From Vibrio sp. 10N.286.49.B1 (GTDB taxonomy: Bacteria; Pseudomonadota; Gammaproteobacteria; Enterobacterales; Vibrionaceae): a DNA stretch of 64,000 nucleotides. The first letter of the stretch is position 1. The number at the start of each line of letters is the position of its first letter. A program made the position numbers and the translations under genes. The notes under the pieces were generated by a model, which did not search any database, had not been told where the DNA came from, and saw nothing but the letters and a program-made list of their open reading frames with translations. Positions 36,981 through 45,803 of this stretch are shown here, in pieces. The stretch spans positions 1,008-65,007 of the forward strand of contig NZ_MCUW01000019.1 in assembly GCF_002873335.1 (NCBI RefSeq), given 5' to 3'.

Positions 36981-37430
36981 TTATAAATAACGGTTATTCA
37001 AATGGTCTTGGAAAAACTGCGCATTCAATGTTTCCCCAGTCGCTTGTTGCACTAATTCATTTGTCGTTAACAAGCCACCTTTGCTCAAGATATTTTCTGA
37101 TAGCCATGAAAAGATAATGGAGAGATCACCACTACGAGTCACGTAATCGACATCAATGGTTTTCTTCATTGCTGCCATAAACTGCGCCGCATACATCGCG
37201 CCTAAAGTTTAGCTAGGAAAGTAGCCAAAAGAACTATCTGTCCAGTGGAGAATATGACCTGCATCTTTAGGTAGTTACGGCTGTCCAAATTGTTGCTAGC
37301 GGGGCGACTTAACTCAGAAATACCCCATTGTAACTATTGCATCCAAACTAATGTCTCGATGATTTGGTAACTTTGATCTACAAATAGTAATGAATGGCAA
37401 AAGGCAGACCTACCCCCGCTAGTTCAGTGG
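36981..37430 (-). pseudogene. Decayed partial copy of M32 carboxypeptidase gene
   Basis: The last 71 codons (36981-37193) match the C-terminus of the intact M32 peptidase at 38786-40267, with about 15 amino-acid differences (shared MYAAQFMAAMKKT and QATGETLNAQFFQDHL). Upstream, the matching Tyr codon in GYFPSYTLG is now TAA, followed by frameshifts. Patchy nucleotide matches (for example around TGGACAGAT and GGTCTGCC) continue to about 37430 with an internal deletion. The remaining gene is not functional. It lies in the same orientation as the intact copy, making a direct repeat around 37477-38785. Confidence 0.8.
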
Positions 37431-37476
37431 CAGCGGGCGCGTCGAGTGTTATACCTCTGGCTGAGACATTGTTTGA

Positions 37477-37794
37477 CTAGTGGGCAGGCCGAGTAGGCTT
37501 GTTTTGGTTGTCGCGTGTACGTTTTTTGAAAAAAAAAGCAAAGAGCTTTATCACGCCAATACACAAAAAGGCGGGGACCATGGTCAGCACAGTAAGCTTA
37601 ACAAATGAGACGCCGAAAATCGCAAACCCAGATAGGTTTCGTTTTCCTTCTTCGGGTGCAAACTCGGCTGCTGCACTATTTATTGTTCCTGCCCAAGTTG
37701 ATAGCTCTAAGGTCCACATTACTGCACAAATGATAAGCGAGATGATTAAGATAATAGCTGAGCGCTGTTTCCAACGATAAACGAGATATTTCAT
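37477..37794 (-). CDS. Small inner-membrane protein, partner of DUF4405 gene
   Basis: A 105-residue protein with two membrane segments (about 12-32 and 60-90: IILIISLIICAVMW, FVKLTVLTMVPAFLCIGVIKLFAFF) and a basic C-terminus. I do not recognise the family. Its ATG overlaps the stop of the DUF4405 gene (TAATG), so the two are cotranslated and may form a complex. Confidence 0.65.
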   Translation of the reverse strand: MKYLVYRWKQRSAIILIISLIICAVMWTLELSTWAGTINSAAAEFAPEEGKRNLSGFAIFGVSFVKLTVLTMVPAFLCIGVIKLFAFFFKKRTRDNQNKPTRPAH

Positions 37795-38279
37795 TATACA
37801 CCTGCCTTAGTGTTGTGTTTCTGTCTCATTTTGCTGGTCACACCTTTTATCCACTGCCAGTGTAGAGCAAGATGGATACCAAGCATTGGCATCACTAGGT
37901 TTCCTAGGTCATGATGTAGCTTGGACCAAACAGGCAGTATTTCTACTGGCATATTGAGCTGAGGTAGCAAAGCTTCGGAAGCTAAGAATCCACTGAGTGT
38001 TGCCATCAGCATGATCAAGTAGAACAAAGCATCCCAAACCGCGTTGAATCGATCTTTAGCAGATTGCTTGTGGATGAAGTTTTTTGGAAGAGATACCATC
38101 CAGTCCCAATGCAGTAGTAAGTGGATAATCAAAGGAATAATAAACAAAAGGCTCAGCCATTCGTGAGCCGCTACACCTGTTGCTTTGGGAATACAGACAA
38201 AGATAAAGCTGACTAGCAGTAGGATGTCCATGACATACTGAGTCTTTACCAAACTATCTTTCCATGTGCGAGTTTGCAT
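37794..38279 (-). CDS. DUF4405 cytochrome-like membrane protein
   Basis: A 161-residue integral membrane protein with about four helices and several helix-embedded histidines (HEWLSLLF, HLLLHWDWM, HHDLGNLVMPMLGIHLALHWQW). This is the pattern of the DUF4405 / flavinylation-associated cytochrome b-like family, where paired His bind heme. Likely role: electron transfer across or within the inner membrane, perhaps to a flavinylated reductase not present here. The start is ATG at 38279 with AGG 10 bases upstream; the 38285 start would be TTG. Coupled to the small membrane gene downstream. Confidence 0.75.
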   Translation of the reverse strand: MQTRTWKDSLVKTQYVMDILLLVSFIFVCIPKATGVAAHEWLSLLFIIPLIIHLLLHWDWMVSLPKNFIHKQSAKDRFNAVWDALFYLIMLMATLSGFLASEALLPQLNMPVEILPVWSKLHHDLGNLVMPMLGIHLALHWQWIKGVTSKMRQKHNTKAGV

Positions 38280-38285
38280 GATCAA

Positions 38286-38785
38286 TTGCCTGATAGGTTG
38301 TTAAGCCATAAAAAATTCATGATTATAAATTAGCAAGTCGGCAGATTGATTCAATTGATTTTACAGTAATTTACAGTTAGAAATGCCGCGCGTCTTGATA
38401 GCACGGCATTTGTGATCGGTTCCAGATAGATTGGGCATCAAGTTAAGCGATTTTTCATGCCTTTAATAATCGGGCTTTGACCAGTTTACATCATGGGATT
38501 GATGATTTTTAATCCTAATCACCTAAACTACACACTGAGAGTGTAGTCAATCTCAGTAAAGTCAAACATGTTCAGAGTTGTTATTTCTCTGTGTTATACG
38601 CTATTGAGACAACAAAGCTGTCTTCAAACCAGTTCCAACTTTGCCTTTTGCATTTTGAACCTTTGCATCAGGCCGTTGTGTTCCTTAGGGGAATAGTACT
38701 TGTACAATGCTTCTTCACACTTTGGTTCTACTTGCATAGCAAGTTCTGCAAGCAGAACACTTCAGTTTGGTTGACGTCTACTAAT
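38286..38785. other. Intergenic region with hairpins
   Basis: These 500 bases hold no credible gene. A hairpin at 38381-38411 pairs AAATGCCG with CGGCATTT, possibly a terminator. A smaller CATCA/TGATG hairpin with TTTTT lies at about 38490-38513, and CTACAC/GTGTAG near 38529-38546. The 67-codon plus-strand frame at 38591-38791 has no RBS and runs into the M32 gene's end on the other strand, so I do not call it. Confidence 0.4.
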
Positions 38786-40267
38786 CTATAGATAACGATT
38801 TTTCAAATGATCTTGGAAAAACTGTGCATTCAGCGTTTCCCCAGTGGCTTGTTTTACCAATTCATCCGTGGTTGATAAGCTGCCCTTGCTCCATATGTTG
38901 TCTGAAAGCCAAGTGAAGATAGGGGATAGGTCACCGCTTTCAACCATAGCGTTTACATCAACCGTTTTCTTCATTGCTGCCATAAACTGCGCCGCGTACA
39001 TCGCGCCTAAAGTGTAGCTAGGAAAGTAACCAAAAGCACCATCTGTCCAGTGAATGTCCTGCATGCACCCATCTTTGTAGTTGTCTTTCGTAGACAACCC
39101 TAAATATTGCTGCATTTTGGTGTCCCACAATTCCGGGATATCGTTATAGCTAATTTTGCCATTCATAAGGTCGCGTTCTATTTCATAACGCAGAATAACA
39201 TGAGCAGGGTAGGTGAGCTCGTCAGCATCTACCCGAATAAATCCAGGTTGGACTCTGGTGTAGATTTTTTTCAGGTTGTCAGGAGCAAAGACCGTAGTGT
39301 CGTTAGCGGAAAAGTGTTTGCTGGCTAGGGGGGCAAGATTTCCGATAAATGCGTCACTTCGCCCAAGTTGCATTTCAAAAAATAACGACTGAGATTCATG
39401 GATGCCCATAGAGCGCGCTTGCCCTGCTGGTAATCCAGCCCATTGTAGAGGCAGCCCTTGTTCGTAGCGAGCGTGGCCGGTTTCATGAACAATACCCATT
39501 AAAGACTGAACGAAATCGTGTTCATCATACCGAGTCGTGATGCGAACATCTTGTTGAACACCCCCACAGAATGGATGAGAGCTGATATCAAGACGGCCAT
39601 GGTTGAAATCAAAATTCAGTAATGACATCACCTCTAGGCCTAATGCGTTTTGTGCCGCGGTAGAATACGTTTCGCTGGTGGTATGTACCGACTCGAGCTT
39701 CTGTTTTTCTTGGACTTGTTGCGTCAATTCAGGCAGCCAAGACGTCAGGTCGCCAAAAATACGATCGAGTTGTTCAGAGTTGACGCCTGGCTCATAGATA
39801 TCCAGCATAGCGTCATAGGGCGTTAAGCCAGATACCTCACCGCGAATTTGAGCTTCTTCTTGTGAAAGCTGCACCACTTCTTCAAAGTTTTTACAAAAGC
39901 CATTCCAGTCGTTTTGACCGCGCTGTGTTCGCCAAGCGTGTTCGCATTTAGAGCCAGCTAGAGACTTCGCTTTGACAAGATCTTCAGGTACAACCGTCGT
40001 CAAACGCCATTGCCTTTCCATTTCATTTAGGCTTGCTTGCTGAGATGATGACAAGCGCTCTTCTTGTGCGTTACTGATGAGATCAGCAAGATGCGGGGCA
40101 GTCGAGAGCTGATGAATATGTAAAGACAGCTGAGCCATCGCTTCGGAGCGGGCTTGATTGCCACCTGATGGCATCATTGCGGCGGCATCCCAACCACAAA
40201 TGGAGGAGAGATGACCGAAATTTGAGATTGTTTTGTAGTGTTCAACGAGCTTGTTGTAGTTTTCCAT
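38786..40267 (-). CDS. M32-family metallocarboxypeptidase (Taq-type)
   Basis: A 493-residue thermostable-carboxypeptidase-1 family enzyme that removes C-terminal residues. The zinc motif HETGH sits at about 259-263 (GIVHETGHARYEQGLP) with the downstream Glu in HESQSLFFE. The substrate-binding YPAHVILRYEIE and C-terminal LGAMYAAQFM are family features, and the length is normal. The start is ATG at 40267; the frame upstream to 40309 is untranslated by homology. A second, broken copy lies at 36981-37430. Confidence 0.93.
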   Translation of the reverse strand: MENYNKLVEHYKTISNFGHLSSICGWDAAAMMPSGGNQARSEAMAQLSLHIHQLSTAPHLADLISNAQEERLSSSQQASLNEMERQWRLTTVVPEDLVKAKSLAGSKCEHAWRTQRGQNDWNGFCKNFEEVVQLSQEEAQIRGEVSGLTPYDAMLDIYEPGVNSEQLDRIFGDLTSWLPELTQQVQEKQKLESVHTTSETYSTAAQNALGLEVMSLLNFDFNHGRLDISSHPFCGGVQQDVRITTRYDEHDFVQSLMGIVHETGHARYEQGLPLQWAGLPAGQARSMGIHESQSLFFEMQLGRSDAFIGNLAPLASKHFSANDTTVFAPDNLKKIYTRVQPGFIRVDADELTYPAHVILRYEIERDLMNGKISYNDIPELWDTKMQQYLGLSTKDNYKDGCMQDIHWTDGAFGYFPSYTLGAMYAAQFMAAMKKTVDVNAMVESGDLSPIFTWLSDNIWSKGSLSTTDELVKQATGETLNAQFFQDHLKNRYL

Positions 40268-40356
40268 GTCGGTTGACCTTCCGAGTGAACGATGATGATA
40301 AGTTAACACCTACAAGCGTTTACGAAAAGATGAAGCGATGACAGAGTCACGGTTTT

Positions 40357-40379
40357 TTAGGTCACCATGTGTGACCTAA
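40357..40379. promoter_or_regulatory. Perfect 9-bp dyad operator candidate
   Basis: TTAGGTCAC-CATGT-GTGACCTAA is a perfect inverted repeat lying between the divergent M32 peptidase and LysE genes. It is not followed by a T-run on either strand, so it reads as a protein-binding site (palindromic AGGTCAC half sites) rather than a terminator. Confidence 0.5.
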
Positions 40380-40511
40380 CGCTTTAAGCGTGTTGACGAA
40401 GCGGGGTTTCTTTTCCGTGTAAGGTATGGCTATTTGTCGTCGCTTGAGTCAAAATCCGAGACAAGGCTATCAGCTCATTAGTTTTTGAATTAACTTGTAC
40501 AGTGGACGTTT

Positions 40512-41147
40512 ATGCATATCTTGAATCTTGAAGCTTTTCTTATTGCGATTGTTATCCTAACCATGACGCCAGGCCTTGATACCGCGCTGGTGATTAGAAA
40601 CACTTCGAGAGGTGGGTTTCACGATGGTGCGTTGACCAGCTTAGGTATTTGCTCAGGTCTATTTGTACATGCCACATTTTCTGCGCTTGGGATCTCTGTG
40701 ATTCTAACGCAATCTGCAGAGTTGTTTTCATTGGTTAAAGGCATTGGTGCGGCGTACCTTATTTGGCTAGGAATTTCGAGTTTACGTGCACTAAGAGCTT
40801 CATCCAATGTGAGTGTTAGCGAAATAGCGGCACAAAATTTAAATGCGGGTAAGTCACTGCGCGAGGGCTTTTTGTCTAACGTTCTAAACCCGAAAACGGC
40901 GGTGTTCTATCTCGCGTTCTTGCCTCAGTTTATTAATCCAGACTTTTCGCCGCTGATACAATCAATGACCATGGCATCAATCCATTTTGTCATTGCGATG
41001 GCTTGGCAGTGCGGCTTATCAGGGATGTTGAACTCAGCGAAAACACTACTTAAAAATGGTCGTTTCATTCGTTGGATGGAAGGAACGACAGGAGTTGTGC
41101 TGATTGTACTTGGTGTGAAACTGCTGATTGAAGACCCACAAATATAG
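40512..41147 (+). CDS. LysE/RhtB-family amino-acid exporter
   Basis: A 211-residue inner-membrane exporter with about six helices. The LysE signature is present: TPGLDTALVIRNTSRGG near 20-36 and, later, FLSNVLNPKTAVFYLAFLPQF near 118-138. It exports amino acids or derivatives such as homoserine or threonine; the exact substrate cannot be read from sequence. It is divergent from the peptidase gene across a region with a strong dyad, so a link between peptide breakdown and amino-acid export is possible. Confidence 0.9.
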   Translation: MHILNLEAFLIAIVILTMTPGLDTALVIRNTSRGGFHDGALTSLGICSGLFVHATFSALGISVILTQSAELFSLVKGIGAAYLIWLGISSLRALRASSNVSVSEIAAQNLNAGKSLREGFLSNVLNPKTAVFYLAFLPQFINPDFSPLIQSMTMASIHFVIAMAWQCGLSGMLNSAKTLLKNGRFIRWMEGTTGVVLIVLGVKLLIEDPQI

Positions 41148-41152
41148 CAGCG

Positions 41153-41404
41153 TTAAGACTGTTTGTGCTTAGCTTCAATCAGAGATTTTTGTGTAGCGAG
41201 TAGTTTTTTAACCGTCACCGACGGAGCCTTTAAGACATATTGATCGAAGCATCGGTACGATGAGTCAGCTTCGTTGATGTCCTTGCAGAAATTTCGGGCG
41301 TCAATATTGTGCTGGTATAACTCATGCTCCGTCGCAAGCTGGTCGTGTGTTGCACATCCCGCAAGCGCAGCAAAGGCAAGGGTCAAAGATAACAATCTAA
41401 TCAT
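41153..41404 (-). CDS. Small lipoprotein
   Basis: An 83-residue lipoprotein. Lipobox FAALAGC puts the lipidated Cys near 17. The mature part is helical and polar, with two more Cys (NFCKDINEADSSYRCFDQY) that could form a disulfide in the periplasm. The start is ATG at 41404 with GAG 7 bases upstream; the 41419 start is TTG. It is convergent with the LysE gene, 5 bases apart. The function is unknown. Confidence 0.7.
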   Translation of the reverse strand: MIRLLSLTLAFAALAGCATHDQLATEHELYQHNIDARNFCKDINEADSSYRCFDQYVLKAPSVTVKKLLATQKSLIEAKHKQS

Positions 41405-41502
41405 ATTCACTCTTTTCAATAACGTAACATTAAATAATTACGCTAGGTATGATAATTATTTATTAGTGAGTTAGTGGCCATTTTACGCCATAAGTTCCCC
41501 CA

Positions 41503-42246
41503 TCATATGAAACTTTGAAACCAACCATAAAGAAATCGGGCAAGTTCTTCCGGCTTTTCTGATGGTAGATCATGAGCATCGCTTGCATAACACATATGTT
41601 GTACACCCCACGCTTTCGCTATCGCTAAACCTGCCTGACTACTGACTAATTGATCACTTTCACTTGTAATGACCAATGTTGGGCATCGAGGAGCAATAGC
41701 CGGCCCCTTAAATCTCGCGGCTGCGATCAGCTGACGAAGTGCATTCGGAAAACTCACTGGGTGTGATTGCCTCAACGTTAAATAATGATGCAATACGTCT
41801 GGATGGCTAACATGGCGGGGGTAAGTGACGTTGAGGACCGCGATTTCAAAAGGCTTTGATCCTAGTAACTTTGAGCCACATAAATAAGGAAGCTTAAGCA
41901 AATTAATCCGTTGCCAAAAATGACTATAGCGAGAGAAACTAGGATTAATGAGCGTCAAGCTTGCCACATTATTAGGTAATCGATGTGCCCAAGATGAGGC
42001 AAGCATCGAACCCATTGAAATGGCGACTAGGTGGTAGCGCTCGCAGTCATTTGGTAATTGGTGCAGTACGGAGGGCAACATAGACTCAATATTGGTTGGA
42101 CTACGTTGTTGAAAAAGCGCACCATTCCCAGGCACATTTGGTGTGATGATAACCAAATCAGGGTCGAGAGCAGTGAATGCATCTATCATCCTCTGCCAAT
42201 GTCCAGACTCCCTAAGCAACCCCCTGACTAAGACGATGGGTACCAT
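41503..42246 (-). CDS. Alpha/beta hydrolase
   Basis: A 247-residue cytoplasmic hydrolase. The nucleophile elbow is AISMGSM (Ser near 87), the acid is probably in SESDQLVS near 204, and the His in DAHDLPSE near 229. The oxyanion segment is LVRGLLRESGHW near 6-17. The substrate is unknown. Its first 19 bases overlap the end of the M14 peptidase gene, so both form one transcript. Confidence 0.82.
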   Translation of the reverse strand: MVPIVLVRGLLRESGHWQRMIDAFTALDPDLVIITPNVPGNGALFQQRSPTNIESMLPSVLHQLPNDCERYHLVAISMGSMLASSWAHRLPNNVASLTLINPSFSRYSHFWQRINLLKLPYLCGSKLLGSKPFEIAVLNVTYPRHVSHPDVLHHYLTLRQSHPVSFPNALRQLIAAARFKGPAIAPRCPTLVITSESDQLVSSQAGLAIAKAWGVQHMCYASDAHDLPSEKPEELARFLYGWFQSFI

Positions 42247-43124
42247 AACTTTGTGGCCTTTTTGGTTAATCGACTTTGTTCATCCGCACTCATATTCGTT
42301 AATAACTCATTGTCGAGCACCTGCGTGAGATAACCCAATAATGCACTATGACGACGTTGAACCCGTTTGATGCGATGTGGTTTTGTGGGGTGAAACAGTT
42401 GGCTAAATTTTAGCAGTTGCATCGGGTTTTTTTTAACCCAAAGCCACGAACCGAGCTCAAGCGTTAGAGGGACAAAGGGATTCGTTGAGGTCTCATAGTG
42501 TTTGAGATGCAGCCAGTCCCAAAAATCTCCGTGAGTGGTGTATTGATGACATTGAGGTTCAAATTGATAAAGCTCGTACTGTGGGTAACTTTTGCGAAAG
42601 ATAGAGTACAACAAATAAAACTGATGCAGATTGTGTGGGGGATGTCTGTGATGAGCGAAAGGGAACCACAGCCGGTCCCGTGTACCAAAACCGCTATGGA
42701 GATCAAGCACAATGGTCGATCGTGCGTGCTTCGAAATATTAAGGATATGCGATGACAGTACTTTCAGTTCTTGTTCCATATCGTCAGGATTTCCTCTATA
42801 CCATGGCAAACGAGCGCTGATCGTTTGGCCCGCATAGAGCTGGTATTTCGTATTGTGAGAGTGAATGGGGGCGTTTCTCATCAAATCTACGCCGTGATGA
42901 TTAGCGCGAGTGCTTAAGGCGACGCCCCACGGGTTGACGACAGGAACCGTGATGATTTTTATCTTGTCTAGCGTCTCGCTAAGACGATTATCCCACTGCA
43001 ACCGTTTAAGCAAATTCTGAATAAAAGAAAGGATGATTTGGCTGCCAATTTTTTCGACGCCGTGTATAGACCCGGTAAGAATTAAGCACGGCGCGGTGGG
43101 ATCTTCGTTGCCCATTGATAGCAT
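42228..43124 (-). CDS. M14-family zinc carboxypeptidase, N-terminus anomalous
   Basis: A zinc peptidase with the M14 layout. HxxE in GSIHGVEKIG supplies the first zinc His and Glu, and the third ligand is in LDLHSG near 142. The catalytic Glu is in LTLELGS near 227 and NPWG lies between. The listed ATG at 43124 is the first canonical start in this frame, giving 298 residues. Family homology extends some 45-49 codons further upstream in frame (ELRHIEDYAERYSAL ... HGDHNLPLY) with no ATG, GTG or TTG before a stop at 43272. The true start is therefore unusual, or a frameshift lies near 43240. The downstream hydrolase gene overlaps by 19 bases. Confidence 0.75.
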   Translation of the reverse strand: MLSMGNEDPTAPCLILTGSIHGVEKIGSQIILSFIQNLLKRLQWDNRLSETLDKIKIITVPVVNPWGVALSTRANHHGVDLMRNAPIHSHNTKYQLYAGQTISARLPWYRGNPDDMEQELKVLSSHILNISKHARSTIVLDLHSGFGTRDRLWFPFAHHRHPPHNLHQFYLLYSIFRKSYPQYELYQFEPQCHQYTTHGDFWDWLHLKHYETSTNPFVPLTLELGSWLWVKKNPMQLLKFSQLFHPTKPHRIKRVQRRHSALLGYLTQVLDNELLTNMSADEQSRLTKKATKLWYPSS

Positions 43125-43433
43125 ATACAGCGGCAGATTGTGATCACCATGTCCAATATGTGCAAGAGTGGTGAGCGACAGTGCGGAGTAGCGCTCGGCA
43201 TAGTCTTCAATATGCCTCAGTTCCGTGGCGTTGCGACAAACATAATTCGACTCGAGTTGGTTTTCTTTAGTCTACTGTCGAGAGTGAATCAGAGGTGTTA
43301 AATATTTGTGACCTGTCGTTTGATTAAAACAGGTGTCGGTGAACTTCACTGGGCGTAGTGAATAGGGAGCGCCTAAAGAGAAATTGGAATGAAGGTATTA
43401 TCGAAGAGGGGTGAGGTGTTGTTTAATGAAAAG

Positions 43434-43472
43434 CATGATACCAAGCGCATGACATGATACTAAACGCATGAT
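43434..43472. repeat. Imperfect 19-bp direct repeat pair
   Basis: CATGATACCAAGCGCATGA and CATGATACTAAACGCATGA stand next to each other, differing at two positions, in the gap between the M14 gene and DUF2960. They could be a small regulatory or slipped-strand repeat. No gene overlaps it. Confidence 0.6.
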
Positions 43473-43548
43473 TAGCCATATGAGGGTTTTACTCAAATGA
43501 CTGATCATACGTGGAGTCGGACGCGTTGGTTACCTGAGGCCGTCTGGG

Positions 43549-43818
43549 TTAAGACTTAGGTTTTTTCCCAACACCATGGTTTTCTTTTAAAGCCAAAGTG
43601 AGTTTGCTGAAACCAAGCTTACGGAAATGGTTATCACGGTAATTACGAACCGACTTAGTGTCTGAAATGGCTTCAATTTGCTGTTCCATTTTTAGAAACT
43701 CAGTCAAATCGATGCCTTCCGCTTCCGCAACGGCTTCGTGGATATTACGATGCTGCTGGTAAGAAAACGTCAGTGTTTTGTCTTCTTCTTTATAGGTGTA
43801 AAGGATAGTACGTGCCAT
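43549..43818 (-). CDS. DUF2960 family protein
   Basis: An 89-residue small basic cytoplasmic protein (MARTILYTYKEEDKTLTFSY start; KLGFSKLTLALKENHG near the end). I recognise it as the Vibrio DUF2960 family. It lies 26 bases after the mobB-moeA stop, so it may be in the same transcript, though no functional link is established. Confidence 0.8.
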   Translation of the reverse strand: MARTILYTYKEEDKTLTFSYQQHRNIHEAVAEAEGIDLTEFLKMEQQIEAISDTKSVRNYRDNHFRKLGFSKLTLALKENHGVGKKPKS

Positions 43819-43844
43819 AGTTTGGACCTGCTTAAAATTTTACG

Positions 43845-45629
43845 CTAGATTCTGCCCTGAAGTGGGACGATTGTCACGCTTTCGCCTGTTTTTACGGTAT
43901 CAATGTGGGGGGCAATTTCTATAAGACAATTGGCTTCACTCATTGAACGCAAGATACCAGAGCCTTGTTTGCCGGTTGTACGCACCGTTAGTTGCCCTGA
44001 TTGCTCATCCATGGTGTAAATCCCTCGGCTGAACTCAGTCCGGCCTTGGCGTGAGCGAAGCGGTGTTTCTGCAATTGCAGAGGCTTTAAATGGTAATAAT
44101 TCTTGGATGCCTTGCATTTTTTTGATGGCAGGTTCAACGAAGTTGAGAAATGACACCATAACCGCAACAGGGTTACCTGGTAGCCCGAAGAAGGGTTTGT
44201 TATTGATGTGTCCAAACGCAAGAGGGCGGCCTGGTCGCATATTGATGCGCCAGAAGTTTACGTTGCCGCTTTTTTCTAACACATCTTTAATGAAATCGGC
44301 GTCTCCCACCGATACGCCACCGGAAGTGATCACGAGATCGGCCGATTCGCTTGCATTTATGATCGCGGCTTCCATGACGGATTCATCATCTTCTAAAATG
44401 CCAAGGTCGACGATATCGCAACCGAGCTTTTGCAACATGGCCATGATGGTGAAACGGTTAGAGTCGTAAATAGAATTAGATAGTAGCGGCTGTCCAGGAG
44501 CTTGCACCTCATCGCCTGTAGAGAAAACCGCGACCTTAAGCTTGCGTTTTACCTCTACCTCACCGAAGCCTAGAGAACCAATCATGCCAAGTTCAGGAGC
44601 TTCAATTAATGTGCCTTTCTCGAACACGGCTTGGCCCATCGCAAGATCTTCACCGGCCTGACGTACGTTTTGTCCTGAAGAAATCGATGCCGAACCAAAT
44701 GTAACACTATCACTGCTGTGGTTTGCTTGTTCGCGCATGACGACCGTGTCCGCGCCGTCAGGCATCGGTGCACCCGTCATAATTTGTGCGGCTTGGCCAT
44801 GAGTTAACGTGCCATCAAAGCCATGTCCAGCCATAATACTGGCGACAACCTTGAAATCCTCGTGACCAATGTCGTCACCGCGTATGGCAAACCCATCCAT
44901 TGCTGAATTGGTGAACGCAGGGACATTGATTGGTGAAATGATGTCTTGTGCAAGCACGCGCCCATAGGCTGACATCAAGGGCAACACCTCGGTGATTGGT
45001 GATGACAAGACGGCATCTAATATCTTCGCTTGCCCTTGTTGGACGGACAATAACGCAGGGGATAGCGTATCGCAGCAAGCCGCGGGCGTGTCCACGTTGT
45101 GCTCAGGCTTGACGTAATTGAGTATAAATTGAGTGATGGCTTCTAAGTCGTTGATGTTCATGGTAGGAATCGCAACATTTAAGTCGTCATCGCTACTATC
45201 ACTTGCAATCGCAATGATGTTGTCATCGTTAGGGTGCAACCAAGGTTTGCCGACTTCTTGTCTGTTCAATTCAATCTTAGGAAAGGCAATGTTTTTGCAG
45301 CCTTCAACTAAGATAAGATCTAATGCCGAATGATCAAAACGAGAGAGCAGGTACTCAAAATTTGCCTCTTCTTCAGGGGTTTCGGTCATGAGTGCATGAC
45401 GATAGCGAGAGGAGATCAGCATTTGGCTCGCTCCCGCTTTACGCAAGCGGTAGCTGTCTTTGCCTGGCTTATCCACATCAAAATTATGATGTGCATGTTT
45501 GAGTACGCCAATCTTAAGCCCTGCTGCGGTTAATTTAGGGAGTAAGATTTCTAATAATGTGGTTTTACCGGTGCCGCTATAAGCAGCAAAGCCGAGTAGT
45601 GGAATGTTTTTGATTTTTTTTATGGTCAT
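43845..45629 (-). CDS. MobB-MoeA fusion, molybdenum cofactor biosynthesis
   Basis: A 594-residue fusion. The N-terminal MobB domain (about 1-165) has a P-loop, AYSGTGKTTLLEILLP, and binds GTP during guanine-dinucleotide cofactor making. The C-terminal MoeA domain (about 190-594) inserts molybdenum (or tungsten) into adenylylated molybdopterin. Its MPT-binding motifs VFSTGDEVQAPGQPL and VITSGGVSVGDADF and the later RPGRPLAFG and GLPGNPVAVMVSFLNFV are clear. In E. coli these are separate genes; the fused form is common in Vibrio. It lies downstream of tup and mobA genes on one strand. Confidence 0.93.
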   Translation of the reverse strand: MTIKKIKNIPLLGFAAYSGTGKTTLLEILLPKLTAAGLKIGVLKHAHHNFDVDKPGKDSYRLRKAGASQMLISSRYRHALMTETPEEEANFEYLLSRFDHSALDLILVEGCKNIAFPKIELNRQEVGKPWLHPNDDNIIAIASDSSDDDLNVAIPTMNINDLEAITQFILNYVKPEHNVDTPAACCDTLSPALLSVQQGQAKILDAVLSSPITEVLPLMSAYGRVLAQDIISPINVPAFTNSAMDGFAIRGDDIGHEDFKVVASIMAGHGFDGTLTHGQAAQIMTGAPMPDGADTVVMREQANHSSDSVTFGSASISSGQNVRQAGEDLAMGQAVFEKGTLIEAPELGMIGSLGFGEVEVKRKLKVAVFSTGDEVQAPGQPLLSNSIYDSNRFTIMAMLQKLGCDIVDLGILEDDESVMEAAIINASESADLVITSGGVSVGDADFIKDVLEKSGNVNFWRINMRPGRPLAFGHINNKPFFGLPGNPVAVMVSFLNFVEPAIKKMQGIQELLPFKASAIAETPLRSRQGRTEFSRGIYTMDEQSGQLTVRTTGKQGSGILRSMSEANCLIEIAPHIDTVKTGESVTIVPLQGRI

Positions 45630-45803
45630 AACAAACTCTGATTACGGTAATAGTATGAACGATGATAAGTATTAACGACGATACATCGTTAATGATTCAA
45701 TAGCTAAACGCCGTGCGACTCATATTAATACTTACAATTACAAGGTGCGGTTGGCGCGTTGATAAAGCGTGAACATCGTATGAACAATAGGCGCTGCATC
45801 GAA

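Noticed and set aside
33766..38285. Integrated phage or integron
   Set aside because: No integrase, attachment-site repeat, structural phage gene or attC site was seen; only decay and AT-rich genes.
38591..38791. 66-codon plus-strand frame near the M32 gene
   Set aside because: No RBS; runs into the 3' end of the peptidase gene on the other strand.
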